Shown: positions 49,057-57,272 of the stretch, piece by piece
Layout of the letters: the number at the start of each line of letters is the position of its first letter
Numbering within the stretch: the stretch's first letter is position 1
Origin: Brevundimonas bullata
GTDB taxonomy: Bacteria > Pseudomonadota > Alphaproteobacteria > Caulobacterales > Caulobacteraceae
Assembly (NCBI RefSeq): GCF_014207965.1
Contig: NZ_JACHLM010000002.1
Location: 186,001-250,000, forward strand
Length of the DNA: 64,000 nucleotides
Direction of reading: 5' to 3'
The notes under the pieces: model-generated
Told to the model about the DNA's origin: nothing
What the model saw: only the letters and a program-made list of their open reading frames with translations
The model's database searches: none
Position numbers and translations under genes: made by a program

Positions 49057-49289
49057 GTCTCGGTTCCTGCAAAGCTGTGGTCGCCGCCGGCCCATTGCAG
49101 GGCCAGGACGCGGCAGGCCGAGGCGAGGGGGCGACGGCCGCGCCAGGCGTCGATACGGATCAACAGGGCAGCGCGGCCGAGGTTCAGTTCAGCCCCGATG
49201 GCGTCCAGCACGGCCCAGAACTCCGGCTCCAGCGCCACCGAGGTGGCGTGGCCGGACAGGAGGACGGAACGCTTGGCGAGGCTGCTCAC
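49053..49289 (-). CDS. Ribbon-helix-helix domain protein
   Basis: 78 residues. KRSVLLSGHATSVALEPEFW followed by LDAIGAELNLGRAALLIRID and ACRVLALQW matches the RHH_4-type ribbon-helix-helix family common in alphaproteobacteria. These are small DNA-binding proteins, though targets are rarely known. It lies 3 bp after the YbaY-like gene and overlaps the SIMPL gene by 4 bp, so it is a coupled middle gene and may regulate this operon. Confidence 0.82.
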   Translation of the reverse strand: MSSLAKRSVLLSGHATSVALEPEFWAVLDAIGAELNLGRAALLIRIDAWRGRRPLASACRVLALQWAGGDHSFAGTET

Positions 49290-49292
49290 GGT

Positions 49293-49703
49293 TTAGCGGA
49301 CGCCGACCATCATGATGTCGGCCTTGTTCGGCGCGCCGTTGGTCAGGACCGAATGGCGGGTGTCGGTGGTGAAGCGCAGGGCGCCGGCCGGGTCGCGGAT
49401 CTCGGCGCGAACAGCATAGGTGTGGCGCGGGTCAATCCGGGCGTTCGGCACCGACAGGGTGACGGCGTAGGGCGGGCCGCGGCCATCCAGCGGCTGAGTG
49501 GTTTCGGCCATGACGCGGGCGGGGGCGTCCATCAGGCTGACGTCCTCGACCTTGACGGTCAGGACGTGGCCCGGCGTCAGCATGATGCGCTCGCGATAGG
49601 CGGCGGTGACCTCGACCTGGGTCGAGGCGGCCTCGTCGCCAGGCATGCTGGAGCAGGCGGCGACCACGAGGGCGAGCGGGGCGATCAGCGGAAGGAAGCG
49701 CAT
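49293..49703 (-). CDS. YbaY-family lipoprotein
   Basis: 136 residues. The signal peptide ends in the lipobox VVAACSS. The remainder is a beta-sandwich with VEVTAAYRERIMLTPGHVLT and VKVEDVSLMDAPARVMAETT, the YbaY pattern (lipoprotein sometimes labelled type III secretion chaperone-like). It is the first gene of the YbaY-RHH-SIMPL run. The role is unknown. Confidence 0.82.
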   Translation of the reverse strand: MRFLPLIAPLALVVAACSSMPGDEAASTQVEVTAAYRERIMLTPGHVLTVKVEDVSLMDAPARVMAETTQPLDGRGPPYAVTLSVPNARIDPRHTYAVRAEIRDPAGALRFTTDTRHSVLTNGAPNKADIMMVGVR

Positions 49704-49846
49704 GACGGGGTGTCCTTTGAGGGGGATAGCTTAGCAGAACGCCCAATGAAGACATAAGGCTGCAAGATCATGGCGGCGCCGTTTGAAAACCGGTGATAAC
49801 GGAGGTTCCGGTTTCGTTTCCGTTGAGTCGCCTTGAGGCCCCGTCC

Positions 49847-50767
49847 GTGACCCAGTCTGCTAAAAGCCCTCTGTCTCCGGCCGCTCTGGCGATCGGGGGG
49901 ATCGGCGTCTGCGCCCTGATCTGGGGCACGACCTGGTACGCCATCACCTTCCAGCTGGGCGCGGTCGATGCCGTGGTGTCGGTGGTGATGCGCTTCGCCA
50001 TCGCGGCGGCGGTGCTGGCCCTGGTGGTCAAGGCGACCGGCGGCAAGCTGTCCATGACCCGGCCGCAGCATCTGGCGGCCATGGGGCAGGGGCTGTTCGC
50101 CTTCGCGATCAGCTACGCCTTTGTCTATGCGGCGGAAGAGAAGATCGCCTCGGCCGTGGTGGCGGTGATCTTCGCCGCCCTGGCCTTCCTCAACCTGATA
50201 CTGTTCCGCGTGGCTTCGAAGCAGAAGGCGGCGCCGGCGGCCTGGCTGGGCGCGGGCATGGGCGTGATCGGCGTGGCGGTCCTATCGGGCGGCGAGGTCA
50301 TGGGGGCAGGGCTGGGACTGCACGCGGTCGAGGGCGTGACCTTCGCCGTCATCGCCGTCGTGGCCTCCGCCTTCGGCAACTGGTTCGCCTGGAAAGGGCA
50401 GCAGGCGGGCGCGCAGGTCTTGCCCGGCACGGCCTGGGCCATGGCCTACGGCACGGGAGCGCTGGCGCTCTATGGCCTGGCGACCGGGGTGTCTTGGTCG
50501 GTGGCGTGGAGCCCGGCCTATGTGATCTCCCTGCTGTACCTGTCCCTGTTCGGCTCGGTGATCGCGTTTGGCCTCTATTTCACCATCGCCCGGGCGAGGG
50601 GGTTCGCCCTGGCCAGCTATGTTTCGGCCCTGACGCCGCCGATCGCCATGCTGGTGTCGGTGCTGTTCGAGGGGGCGACGTTTGGCCTGATCGCCTTTGT
50701 CGGGCTGGCGCTTGTGCTGGCGGGGCAGTTGTTCCTGATCCGCGCGCCGAAGCGGTCGGCGGCCTAG
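49847..50767 (+). CDS. EamA/DMT-family transporter
   Basis: 306 residues from a GTG at 49847, preceded by TTGAGG; a GTG at 49793 would add 18 residues. Ten transmembrane segments in two EamA repeats. The first opens CALIWGTTWYAITFQL, a common pattern in drug/metabolite exporters of this family. The substrate is unknown. The stop shares CTAG with the convergent DUF4169 gene. Confidence 0.88.
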   Translation: MTQSAKSPLSPAALAIGGIGVCALIWGTTWYAITFQLGAVDAVVSVVMRFAIAAAVLALVVKATGGKLSMTRPQHLAAMGQGLFAFAISYAFVYAAEEKIASAVVAVIFAALAFLNLILFRVASKQKAAPAAWLGAGMGVIGVAVLSGGEVMGAGLGLHAVEGVTFAVIAVVASAFGNWFAWKGQQAGAQVLPGTAWAMAYGTGALALYGLATGVSWSVAWSPAYVISLLYLSLFGSVIAFGLYFTIARARGFALASYVSALTPPIAMLVSVLFEGATFGLIAFVGLALVLAGQLFLIRAPKRSAA

Positions 50768-50949
50768 CGCTCCGGCTCGTCCCGCTTGTGGCCGTCCAGG
50801 CGGGCGGCGTCGCGGTCGCGCTCTTTCTGCGTGGTCAGGCGTTCCGCCTTGGTGCGACCGAAGGTCAGGCGGTTGGCGTCGGCGGCGCGTTTGGCCTCGG
50901 CCTTGTCGCGGGCCTTGCGCGCCTTGTTCAGGTTGACGATCTCGCCCAT
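50764..50949 (-). CDS. DUF4169 protein
   Basis: 61 residues, highly charged. The start MGEIVNLNKARKARDKAEAK and the block ANRLTFGRTKAERL are characteristic of DUF4169, a short helical family of alphaproteobacteria without known function. Its start codon overlaps the stop of the glutathione S-transferase gene by one base, so it is translated from the same message. Confidence 0.87.
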   Translation of the reverse strand: MGEIVNLNKARKARDKAEAKRAADANRLTFGRTKAERLTTQKERDRDAARLDGHKRDEPER

Positions 50950-51542
50950 CAGACGTGGCCCTCGGGGCTGTCCTTGGCCCAGGCGCGCTTGAGGGCCGGG
51001 CGACCGCCGATGCGCTGAGCGTAGGAGTCATAGGGCTCGCCCGGCGGCATGGCGGCGCGGAACCACTGCAGCAGGCTGCCGTACAGGATGTCGAGCGCCG
51101 AGAACTCGCCCAGGATATAGCCTCCATCCTTGATGGCCGCGCGCCAGCGCTGATCCAGCGCCGCGTAGCCGGCCTTCCTCAGGTCGTTCCAGCTGTCGGG
51201 CGGGCCCGAGGTCAGGACGCTTTCCAGCACATTGTTGTAGAGGCCCAGCCACGACAGGTACTCGGCCCGGCGCGGATCATCGGGGCGGGGCGCCATCTTC
51301 GCCGCGGGGAAGCGGTCGGTCAGGAACAGGAAGATCAGCACCGACTCGATCAGCAACTGACCGTCGACGCTGACCGAGGGGGCCTGCTTCAGCGGGTGGG
51401 GGTTGGTCGGATCGGCGTGACCCTGGCCGCCCTGTCGCTCGATCTCGACGTAGTGGATGTCATAGTCAGCGCCCAATTCCTCCAACAGCCAGAGCAGGCG
51501 GGTGGAGCGGGATTGAGGGGCGTGATGGATGATCAGCGACAT
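50949..51542 (-). CDS. Glutathione S-transferase family protein
   Basis: 197 residues. The N-terminal thioredoxin-like part LIIHHAPQSRSTRLLWLLEE carries serine/arginine at the active-site position and QAPSVSVDGQLLIESVLI the glutathione-binding cis-proline and Glu-Ser. An all-helical C-terminal half follows. The substrate cannot be inferred. A DUF4169 gene follows in the same unit. Confidence 0.9.
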   Translation of the reverse strand: MSLIIHHAPQSRSTRLLWLLEELGADYDIHYVEIERQGGQGHADPTNPHPLKQAPSVSVDGQLLIESVLIFLFLTDRFPAAKMAPRPDDPRRAEYLSWLGLYNNVLESVLTSGPPDSWNDLRKAGYAALDQRWRAAIKDGGYILGEFSALDILYGSLLQWFRAAMPPGEPYDSYAQRIGGRPALKRAWAKDSPEGHV

Positions 51543-51629
51543 CGTGAACTCCCTGGAGGGTCATTGTGATGAACCCGAAAGCGGCGTGCCTCGTTTCACC
51601 ATCTCCCGCAATCAGCAATGGAGACAACC

Positions 51630-51863
51630 ATGGTAAGCGCCTCGATGATCAAGGAACATCTCGAAGTCGTGGGGTCCGACGGCGGGCACGTCGGCCGGGT
51701 GGACCATGTGATGGGCGATCAGATCGAGCTGGCCAAGATGGATCTCGGCTCCGGCCTGAAGCACCACATGATCCCGGTCAGCTGGGTCGATCACGTCGAT
51801 GAACACGTCCATCTGAACCTGACGAAGGACGAAGCCAAGGCGCGCTGGGTCGTGAAGCACTAA
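51630..51863 (+). CDS. DUF2171 protein
   Basis: 77 residues from ATG 51630, placed by GGAGA five bases upstream; an ATG at 51618 would remove that spacing. The sequence MVSASMIKEHLEVVGSDGGH and VGRVDHVMGDQIELAKMD fits DUF2171, a PRC-barrel-like family seen in desiccation- or radiation-tolerant and alphaproteobacterial genomes. A clean terminator follows. Function is unknown. Confidence 0.85.
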   Translation: MVSASMIKEHLEVVGSDGGHVGRVDHVMGDQIELAKMDLGSGLKHHMIPVSWVDHVDEHVHLNLTKDEAKARWVVKH

Positions 51864-51887
51864 GCCGCCTTACCGCGAATTCACCCG

Positions 51888-51914
51888 GGCCCCGCTGTCA
51901 CAGGCGGGGCCTTT
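51888..51914 (+). terminator. Intrinsic terminator after the DUF2171 gene
   Basis: GGCCCCGC (51888-51895) and GCGGGGCC (51904-51911) form a perfect 8-bp stem with an 8-base loop, followed by TTT. It lies 24 bp after the stop. Confidence 0.8.
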
Positions 51915-51960
51915 CGCCATATCAGGGACGTCGCGCAGGTTTGCGTGTGGAGGGACGACC

Positions 51961-52356
51961 TTGATCCGACTGATCCTGAACCTGCTGTGGTTTGTCCTGG
52001 GCGGCTTTGTTTCGGGCCTGGCCTGGCTGGTCGGCGGGTTGTTGCTGGCCCTGACGGTGGTGGGGCTGCCGTGGGCGTTCTCAGCGTGGCGGATCGCCAG
52101 CTATTCCTTCTGGCCGTTCGGGCGCGAGATCGCCTGGCGTGAGCCTAATCCGGCCGATCTGGGTGTCGGCTGTCTGGGCGTCGGGTTGAACGTGATCTGG
52201 CTGGTGCTGGCCGGCTGGTATATCGCCCTGGCCCATATCCTGATCGCCGTGCCGCAGTTCGTCAGCCTGATCGGCATCCCGTTTGCGCTGAAGAACGTCG
52301 AGCTGGCCAAGCTGTCGCTGGCGCCGGTGGGGCGGACGATCCGGGACAGGCGCTAG
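51961..52356 (+). CDS. YccF-family inner-membrane protein
   Basis: 131 residues from a TTG at 51961 with a strong GGAGGG nine bases upstream. Hydrophobic segments pair around VVGLPWAFSAWRIASYSFWPFGRE (shown in part: GLPWAFSAWRIASYSFWPFG) and LIGIPFALKNVELAKLSLAPVG, the duplicated YccF motif. The role is unknown. It converges on ccdB, with 1 bp between the two stops. Confidence 0.88.
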   Translation: MIRLILNLLWFVLGGFVSGLAWLVGGLLLALTVVGLPWAFSAWRIASYSFWPFGREIAWREPNPADLGVGCLGVGLNVIWLVLAGWYIALAHILIAVPQFVSLIGIPFALKNVELAKLSLAPVGRTIRDRR

Positions 52357-52357
52357 G

Positions 52358-52675
52358 TCAGAAGCCGGTGAATACGCGGTCCAACGCGCGGCGAATGGCG
52401 TCCTCATGGGCTTGCAGACTGGCTACGGGCGATTTGAGCCGATGAACCGAAATATTCGCGAGCTCGCTGACGACGAGGACCACCGTTTGCCCCGCAACCT
52501 CAAGTTCGAACGAGAAGGCGCCGAGACGTTCGGTGGTCTCGCCACGGTGCAGGGGCGCAATAACGACCGTGTCGATCTGGCTCAGGTAGTGCGACTGCAA
52601 GACCGCGATAAACGGCGTTCGGCCCTGGGAGGCAGCGCTAGGGTTAGCGAAGACGTCGAACTGGCGGATCACCAA
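52358..52675 (-). CDS. ccdB: CcdB-type toxin
   Basis: 105 residues. The start QFDVFANPSAASQGRTPFIA and the blocks LQSHYLSQIDTVVIAPLHR and ELANISVHRL match chromosomal CcdB. CcdB traps DNA gyrase on broken DNA when not held by CcdA. It overlaps the antitoxin gene by 7 bp (52669-52675), the usual antitoxin-first order. The C-terminal residues IRRALDRVFTGF correspond to the Trp-Gly-Ile end of F-plasmid CcdB but are not identical, so activity on gyrase is not assured. Confidence 0.88.
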   Translation of the reverse strand: MVIRQFDVFANPSAASQGRTPFIAVLQSHYLSQIDTVVIAPLHRGETTERLGAFSFELEVAGQTVVLVVSELANISVHRLKSPVASLQAHEDAIRRALDRVFTGF

Positions 52676-52911
52676 GTGCGGAATTCTTCGCCGAAGCAGC
52701 CGTCGCGGGCGATACGATCATTATAGGCCCGGATGGCTTCGGCATTGTCGTCGGCCCAGCGTTTCGCCCGGGCTTCGGCCCCGGCAGGGTCGATCTTTTG
52801 CAAGTGCAGGCGCAGGGCGCGCTCATCCATGCCGGTGATGGACACGCCGAGCTGTCGCGCCTGTTCGATCAACTCGGGATCGACGCCGATATTCAGTTCG
52901 ACCTTGCCCAT
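52669..52911 (-). CDS. ccdA: CcdA-type antitoxin
   Basis: 80 residues. The N-terminal ribbon-helix-helix part (MGKVELNIGVDPELIEQARQ) would bind operator DNA. The C-terminal half, RAKRWADDNAEAIRAYNDRI and DGCFGEEFRTW, is the disordered CcdB-wrapping tail. It lies directly upstream of ccdB and should repress the pair. Confidence 0.88.
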   Translation of the reverse strand: MGKVELNIGVDPELIEQARQLGVSITGMDERALRLHLQKIDPAGAEARAKRWADDNAEAIRAYNDRIARDGCFGEEFRTW

Positions 52912-52959
52912 CCGCGGAGCCTACCTTGAAAAGGCAGGCTCCGCCAGATTGGGTCAATC

Positions 52960-54351
52960 TCAGCCCGGCGAGATCATCTTCTCGGGGCGGACGGCTTCGT
53001 CGAACTCGGCGTCGGTCAGGTAGCCGCCGCCGACGGTTTCCTGACGCAGGGTGGTGCCGTTCTTGTGGGCGGTCTTGGCGATCTTGGCGCAGGTGTCGTA
53101 GCCGAGGCGGCCGTTCAGGGCCGTGACCAGCATCAGCGAGTTGTTGAGGCCGCGCGCGATGTTGTCTTCGCGGGCTTCGATGCCGACGACGCAGTTGTCG
53201 GTGAAGCTGATGGCCGCGTCGGCGACCAGACGGACCGACTGCAGGAAGTTGTAGGCCATGACCGGGTTGTAGACGTTCAACTCGAAGTGGCCTTGCGAGC
53301 CGGCGAACGACAGGGCGGCGTTGTTGCCGAACACCTGGGCGCAGACCTGGGTCAGGGCTTCGCACTGGGTCGGGTTGACCTTGCCCGGCATGATCGAGGA
53401 GCCGGGCTCGTTTTCCGGCAGGGCCAGTTCGCCCAGACCCGAACGCGGGCCGGAGCCGAGGAAGCGGATGTCGTTGGCGATCTTGAACAGCGAGGCGGCG
53501 ACCGTGTTGATCGCGCCGTGGCTGAAGACCATGGCGTCGTGGGCGGCCAGGGCCTCGAACTTGTTCGGGGCGGTGGTGAAGGGCAGGCCGGTGATGGCGG
53601 CGATGTTCTCTGCGACCTTCTCGGCAAAGCCGACCGGGGCGTTCAGGCCGGTGCCGACGGCGGTGCCGCCCTGGGCCAGTTCCATCAGCTTGGGCAGGGT
53701 CTGCTCAATGCGCTCGATACCGTTGGCGACCTGTTGCGCATAGCCGCCGAACTCCTGACCGAGGGTCAGGGGCGTGGCGTCCTGGGTGTGGGTGCGGCCG
53801 ATCTTGATGATGTGGGCCCAGGCCTTGGACTTGGCGTCCAGGGCGGCGTGCAGGTGCTTCAACGCGGGCAACAGGTCGTTGACCACCTGCTCGGCGCAGG
53901 CGACGTGCATGGCCGTCGGATAGGTGTCGTTCGACGACTGGCTCATGTTGACGTGGTCGTTGGGGTGGACCGGCTTCTTGGAGCCCATCTCGCCGCCCAG
54001 CATCTCGATGGCGCGGTTCGAGATCACTTCGTTGGCGTTCATGTTCGACTGGGTGCCCGAACCCGTCTGCCAGACGACCAGCGGGAAGTGGTCGTTCAGC
54101 TTGCCTTCGATCACTTCATTGGCGGCGGCGATGATGGCCTCGGCCAGCTTGGCGTCCAGCTTGCCCAGGTCGCGGTTGGTCTCGGCGGCGGCGCGCTTGA
54201 CGATGCCCAGGGCGCGGACGACGGGCAGGGGCATCTTTTCCCACCCGATCTTGAAGTTGCCGAGCGAGCGCTGGGCTTGCGCGCCCCAGTAGCGGTCCGA
54301 GGCGACCTCGATGGGGCCGAAGGTGTCGGTTTCTGTGCGGAAGCTGGTCAT
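52960..54351 (-). CDS. fumC: Fumarate hydratase class II
   Basis: 463 residues from ATG 54351 ([16 protein letters not shown]); the upstream extension does not fit the family. It interconverts fumarate and malate in the TCA cycle without Fe-S cluster. Signature [13 protein letters not shown], and the substrate loops [33 protein letters not shown] and [18 protein letters not shown] are complete. Confidence 0.97.
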   Translation of the reverse strand: MTSFRTETDTFGPIEVASDRYWGAQAQRSLGNFKIGWEKMPLPVVRALGIVKRAAAETNRDLGKLDAKLAEAIIAAANEVIEGKLNDHFPLVVWQTGSGTQSNMNANEVISNRAIEMLGGEMGSKKPVHPNDHVNMSQSSNDTYPTAMHVACAEQVVNDLLPALKHLHAALDAKSKAWAHIIKIGRTHTQDATPLTLGQEFGGYAQQVANGIERIEQTLPKLMELAQGGTAVGTGLNAPVGFAEKVAENIAAITGLPFTTAPNKFEALAAHDAMVFSHGAINTVAASLFKIANDIRFLGSGPRSGLGELALPENEPGSSIMPGKVNPTQCEALTQVCAQVFGNNAALSFAGSQGHFELNVYNPVMAYNFLQSVRLVADAAISFTDNCVVGIEAREDNIARGLNNSLMLVTALNGRLGYDTCAKIAKTAHKNGTTLRQETVGGGYLTDAEFDEAVRPEKMISPG

Positions 54352-54454
54352 CGCAGGCTCGTTCTCAGACGTGGCGGGAAGATGCCGGGCGGTGTAGCAC
54401 GCAGACACGGCGGGGCAAGGCGGCCCGACCATTGGCTATAAGAACGAGGCGCGC

Positions 54455-54805
54455 GTGGAAGGCTGGATCGGCACAGGCAAGGTGCGCGGACGCGAAGTCG
54501 GCGACGTGGTCGAGATCACCATCGACGGCCTGACCACCCAGGCCAAATACTACAAGCCGCTGGCCTATGAGTTCTTCCGCAAGGAATGGGCGTCGCGCCC
54601 GTCCTGGGGCGACTACGTCGTCGAGATCCGCATGGAACACGTCGGCGACGCGCCGTGGATGGACCTCGATAACCTGGCCAAGGCCCTGCTGGACGCCATC
54701 AAGGGCTATCTGTTCCACGACGACAGCCAGGTCGCGCGCCTGCTGGTCGAGCGAAACGAGGGCGAGCGCGAGCGGATCACGATCCGGGTGTTTCCGAGGC
54801 GGTAG
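54455..54805 (+). CDS. RusA-family endodeoxyribonuclease-like protein
   Basis: 116 residues from a GTG at 54455. The RusA-type motif is WMDLDNLAKALLDAIKGYLF then HDDSQVARLLVE, which includes the acidic residues that bind metal in the Holliday-junction resolvase RusA. RusA genes are usually phage-derived. Here the gene stands alone beside fumC without phage genes, and similar chromosomal copies occur in alphaproteobacteria. Confidence 0.8.
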   Translation: MEGWIGTGKVRGREVGDVVEITIDGLTTQAKYYKPLAYEFFRKEWASRPSWGDYVVEIRMEHVGDAPWMDLDNLAKALLDAIKGYLFHDDSQVARLLVERNEGERERITIRVFPRR

Positions 54806-54887
54806 AGGTGCGTCCGTATCTTGTGATGGACAGACCCGAATTTTATGGTCTTGGTTGAGCGCAAACTCCGAAAAGGCAGAGACGCAA

Positions 54888-55292
54888 ATGTTGGCCTCGA
54901 TCGCTTTAGTCGCTGCGCTCCAGATTGCCGAACCGACCGCGTCGGCAGTGCTGCAGGATCTTGATCTTACGTCATTTCCAAACTCGACAGGACCTTCGCG
55001 TCTGCCGGGTCGCAAGCATCCACGGGAATGGAACTTTCTCCATTCCGCGACTGATAAGGATTGGACGTTTCTGACGCGCCGAGAGGACGGTCGAGATGAC
55101 TGGACTATCGGTCTTCGGATCATTCGTCGAAGCCCCGAGGGAATCGTCGGGTGCTTTTACGACAGGGCGCAGAACGGCGGCTCCTATAGGGCCGCGTCGG
55201 CTATTCGTATCGTCGCCACTGTCGATGGCTATCGTGCTGCCGAACAAGGTCTGAACGAACCGACTTGTCCGCCCATATCAGGGCAGGGGTAG
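54888..55292 (+). CDS. Hypothetical secreted protein
   Basis: 134 residues from ATG 54888 with AAGG upstream. A signal peptide (MLASIALVAALQIAEPTASA) leads to a charged mature part with HPREWNFLHSATDKDWTFL and two cysteines (VGCFYD, PTCPP). Base composition is lower in GC than flanking genes. Nothing in it was recognised. It sits between the RusA-like gene and the convergent sspB. Confidence 0.6.
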   Translation: MLASIALVAALQIAEPTASAVLQDLDLTSFPNSTGPSRLPGRKHPREWNFLHSATDKDWTFLTRREDGRDDWTIGLRIIRRSPEGIVGCFYDRAQNGGSYRAASAIRIVATVDGYRAAEQGLNEPTCPPISGQG

Positions 55293-55371
55293 GCAGGGCC
55301 CTACCGCGCAATTCCACCGTTGGCAGTCGCGGTGGTAGGCGGGGCGAGACCCACGCCACCGCCTGAACGCC

Positions 55372-55869
55372 TTACTTCTTCCGGAACTGGTCCAGCGAAA
55401 CCACCTTGGGGCCGTCGTCGTCGCCGGAGGGGGGCGGGGCGGCGTTCGGGTCGCGTGCCGGGGGCGTCAGGGGGGCGATCTCGGCCTCGACGATTTCCGG
55501 CTCTTCGAACTGCAGCAGGAACTGGACGCTGGGGTCGTAGAAGCGGGTCACGGCGGAATAGGGCATGGCCAGGACCTTGGGCATGCCGCCGAACTTCAGC
55601 ATGATCGAGAAGCGGTCGTGCTGGACGTCGAGGTCCCAATATTGGTGCTGGAGGACGATGGTCATTTCGTCGGGGTATTTGGCCAGGACGTCCGGCGGCA
55701 CCGAGACGCCGGGCGCCCGCGTCTTGAACGTGATGTAGAAATGGTGCGCGCCGGGGATGCCGGCAGGCTCAGCCGCGCGTTCCAGCGCAGAGCGGATCAC
55801 GCCGCGCAGGGCGTCCTGGGCGAGCTGCTCATAGAACATCTCGTCGACCGGGGGAGATTGATCCGTCAT
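55372..55869 (-). CDS. sspB: ClpXP adaptor SspB (alpha type)
   Basis: 165 residues from ATG 55869. The N-terminal substrate-binding domain contains HHFYITFKTRAPGVSVPPDV, YPDEMTIVLQHQYWDLDV and FSIMLKFGGMPKVLAMPYSA. A proline- and acid-rich linker ends in KVVSLDQFRKK, the ClpX-docking tail. SspB delivers tmRNA-tagged proteins to ClpXP. The tmRNA gene that encodes the tag lies immediately upstream on the same strand, so tag and adaptor are physically linked. Confidence 0.93.
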   Translation of the reverse strand: MTDQSPPVDEMFYEQLAQDALRGVIRSALERAAEPAGIPGAHHFYITFKTRAPGVSVPPDVLAKYPDEMTIVLQHQYWDLDVQHDRFSIMLKFGGMPKVLAMPYSAVTRFYDPSVQFLLQFEEPEIVEAEIAPLTPPARDPNAAPPPSGDDDGPKVVSLDQFRKK

Positions 55870-55946
55870 CGGGAGCCTCAAAACTGGGTACGCGCGACTG
55901 TTACCCGCGACAGGCGAGCGACGGAAGATGCGGATTTGAGGAAAGT

Positions 55947-55974
55947 GGAGGGCTTCTGTTGGCAGGCGCCCTCC
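55947..55974 (-). terminator. Hairpin at the 3' end of the tmRNA gene
   Basis: On the minus strand GGAGGGC and GCCCTCC form a 7-bp stem with a 14-base loop, followed by ACTTTCCTC. The poor T run makes it a weak terminator or the closing helix of the coding piece. It lies about 60 bases after the tag stop codon. Confidence 0.55.
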
Positions 55975-56271
55975 GGGCCCCGCCTGAGGAACTGATCCCT
56001 CAGGACTTAAGTGTTCGAAATCTACCGAACCGCATTACGCGGCGAGGCGGACTTCTCCAGCGAAGTTATCGTTCGCAGTTATAAAATGGCCCGATACGGT
56101 GGGCCAAGACGGGCAAAAGCATCTTCTTTACACGTCCGTCGATGCTAGTCGGCCCCGCACTTCCCGCCGATAACGCGGAGGAAGAGATTGGTGGAGCCGC
56201 CGGGAATCGCACCCGGGTCCGGTCCGCTTATTACAAGCGCGTTTATTGCCATAGCCCGGGCGAACCCGAGC
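55947..56271 (-). ncRNA. ssrA: Circularly permuted, two-piece tmRNA
   Basis: Minus strand. The acceptor piece comes first (about 56271-56189): a GCTCGGG-TTCG-CCCGGGC hairpin, a T arm with GGGTGCGATTCCC, and CTCCACCA ending at 56189. An intervening loop (56188-56157) follows. The coding piece starts GGGGCCG at 56156, which pairs with CGGCTCC of the acceptor piece as a 7-bp acceptor stem (one G-U). The tag frame at 56076-56035 reads ANDNFAGEVRLAA then TAA; with the charged alanine this is AANDNF..., close to the Caulobacter tag. tmRNA rescues stalled ribosomes and marks products for ClpXP. The 3' end is approximate. Confidence 0.93.
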
Positions 56272-56277
56272 AGGATC

Positions 56278-56306
56278 AATATAGGCCCTGATCCCGCGCG
56301 TTCCAA
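56278..56306 (-). promoter_or_regulatory. Sigma-70-like promoter of the tmRNA gene
   Basis: On the minus strand TTGGAA (56306-56301) and TATATT (56283-56278) are exactly 17 bp apart, placing the start at about 56271, the first base of the acceptor-piece hairpin. Confidence 0.75.
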
Positions 56307-56356
56307 GGGCGCAGCGCCGTCTGCGTCGATTTTCCAGTGGGATAGTTGTTGCGGTC

Positions 56357-57205
56357 CTATCCTGCTCGGGCGCGAACCAGCCAGCAGGCGGCGGTGAAGC
56401 GGGCGACACCATCAATCATGAAGGGCTCGAAAGCCTGATTGACCGCTTGCATCACGGTGGTCCTGGTCGCCTCATCAAGGTCGGGCAACATCTGGCCGAC
56501 GCGCCCCATCCGGCCGGCGTAGGTGGTGAGATCGTCCGGCGACAGGGTGCAGGGCACGTCGAGCGGCTGAATGTCGATGTCGCTCCATTCCGGCTTCAGA
56601 ATGTCGCGTATGCGTTGGGCGTCGGCGAAGGCGAACTGGCCTGGGGCGGCGGGTTCGCGCGGCGCCAGTGCGGGCAGGTAGGGGTCTGAAGCCTGCTCGG
56701 CCGCGACCATGAAGGGATTTTCCGCCATGCCGCGCCAGGCGATGAAGGTCAGGTCGCCCCCGTCACGAGCGGCCCGCCGAAGATTGGCGAAGGCCGCCGT
56801 CGGGTCGTCGAAGAACATGACGCCGAAGCGCGAGATGACCGCGTCGAAGCTGTGCGGCGCGAACGCATGGTCTTGCGCGTCGCCGGCGATGAAATGGGCG
56901 TTGGTCAGGCCCTCGGTCTCGGCGCGACGGCGGGCGGCGGTGATCAGGGGCCCCGAGATATCCAGTCCGGTGCATCGCCCCTCGGGCGCCAGTCGTCGGG
57001 CGGCGGCCAGGGTCGTCGCGCCTGCACCGCAGCCGATATCGAGGATGCTACGGGCGCCGCTGGCTGCGACGGCTTCCGACAGAAGGCGTTCAAACGGCAG
57101 GAACAGGCGGTCCAGCAGTTGCTGCTGCTCGACCCAGACCTCGCCGCCGCGTGAATTCCAAAGGGCCGACTGCGCCTGATTAGGCTGGGTGTGGGGCTGG
57201 GTCAT
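56357..57205 (-). CDS. Class I SAM-dependent methyltransferase
   Basis: 282 residues, preceded by AAGGA. The SAM-binding motif I is ILDIGCGAGATTLAAARRL, followed by GRCTGLDISGPLI (motif II acidic residue) and FIAGDAQDHAF/FDAVISRFGVMFF. The C-terminal half is a UbiE/Methyltransf-11-like helical lid. The substrate is unknown. The gene is divergent from a MerR-family gene, and its promoter has the stretched spacer of MerR-activated promoters. Its 3' end shares a 12-bp inverted repeat with the start of the tmRNA gene. Confidence 0.9.
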   Translation of the reverse strand: MTQPHTQPNQAQSALWNSRGGEVWVEQQQLLDRLFLPFERLLSEAVAASGARSILDIGCGAGATTLAAARRLAPEGRCTGLDISGPLITAARRRAETEGLTNAHFIAGDAQDHAFAPHSFDAVISRFGVMFFDDPTAAFANLRRAARDGGDLTFIAWRGMAENPFMVAAEQASDPYLPALAPREPAAPGQFAFADAQRIRDILKPEWSDIDIQPLDVPCTLSPDDLTTYAGRMGRVGQMLPDLDEATRTTVMQAVNQAFEPFMIDGVARFTAACWLVRARAG

Positions 57206-57239
57206 GGCGGCGTCCTTGTATCTGGCCTTTGTCCGCGCG

Positions 57240-57270
57240 ACGGTACGACTTCAAGTCAACTTGAGGTCAA
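57240..57270 (-). promoter_or_regulatory. MerR-type promoter/operator between methyltransferase and MerR genes
   Basis: Reading leftward, TTGACC (57270-57265) and TACCGT (57245-57240) are separated by 19 bp, the stretched spacing of promoters activated by MerR proteins. The spacer holds most of a near-perfect dyad at 57248-57267, ACTTCAAGTCAACTTGAGGT. The right half of the dyad also contains the GAGGT ribosome-binding site of the MerR gene, so binding should repress the regulator itself. Confidence 0.65.
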
Positions 57271-57272
57271 GC

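Noticed and set aside
54455..54805. Prophage remnant suggested by the RusA-like gene
   Set aside because: No integrase, terminase, portal or other phage genes and no att-like direct repeats are near; chromosomal RusA-like genes occur without phage.
56189..56230. Possible ordinary tRNA gene on the minus strand
   Set aside because: There is a T arm and CCA end, but no D or anticodon arm before it. The matching acceptor strand lies downstream, followed by a tag reading frame, so it is the acceptor piece of tmRNA.
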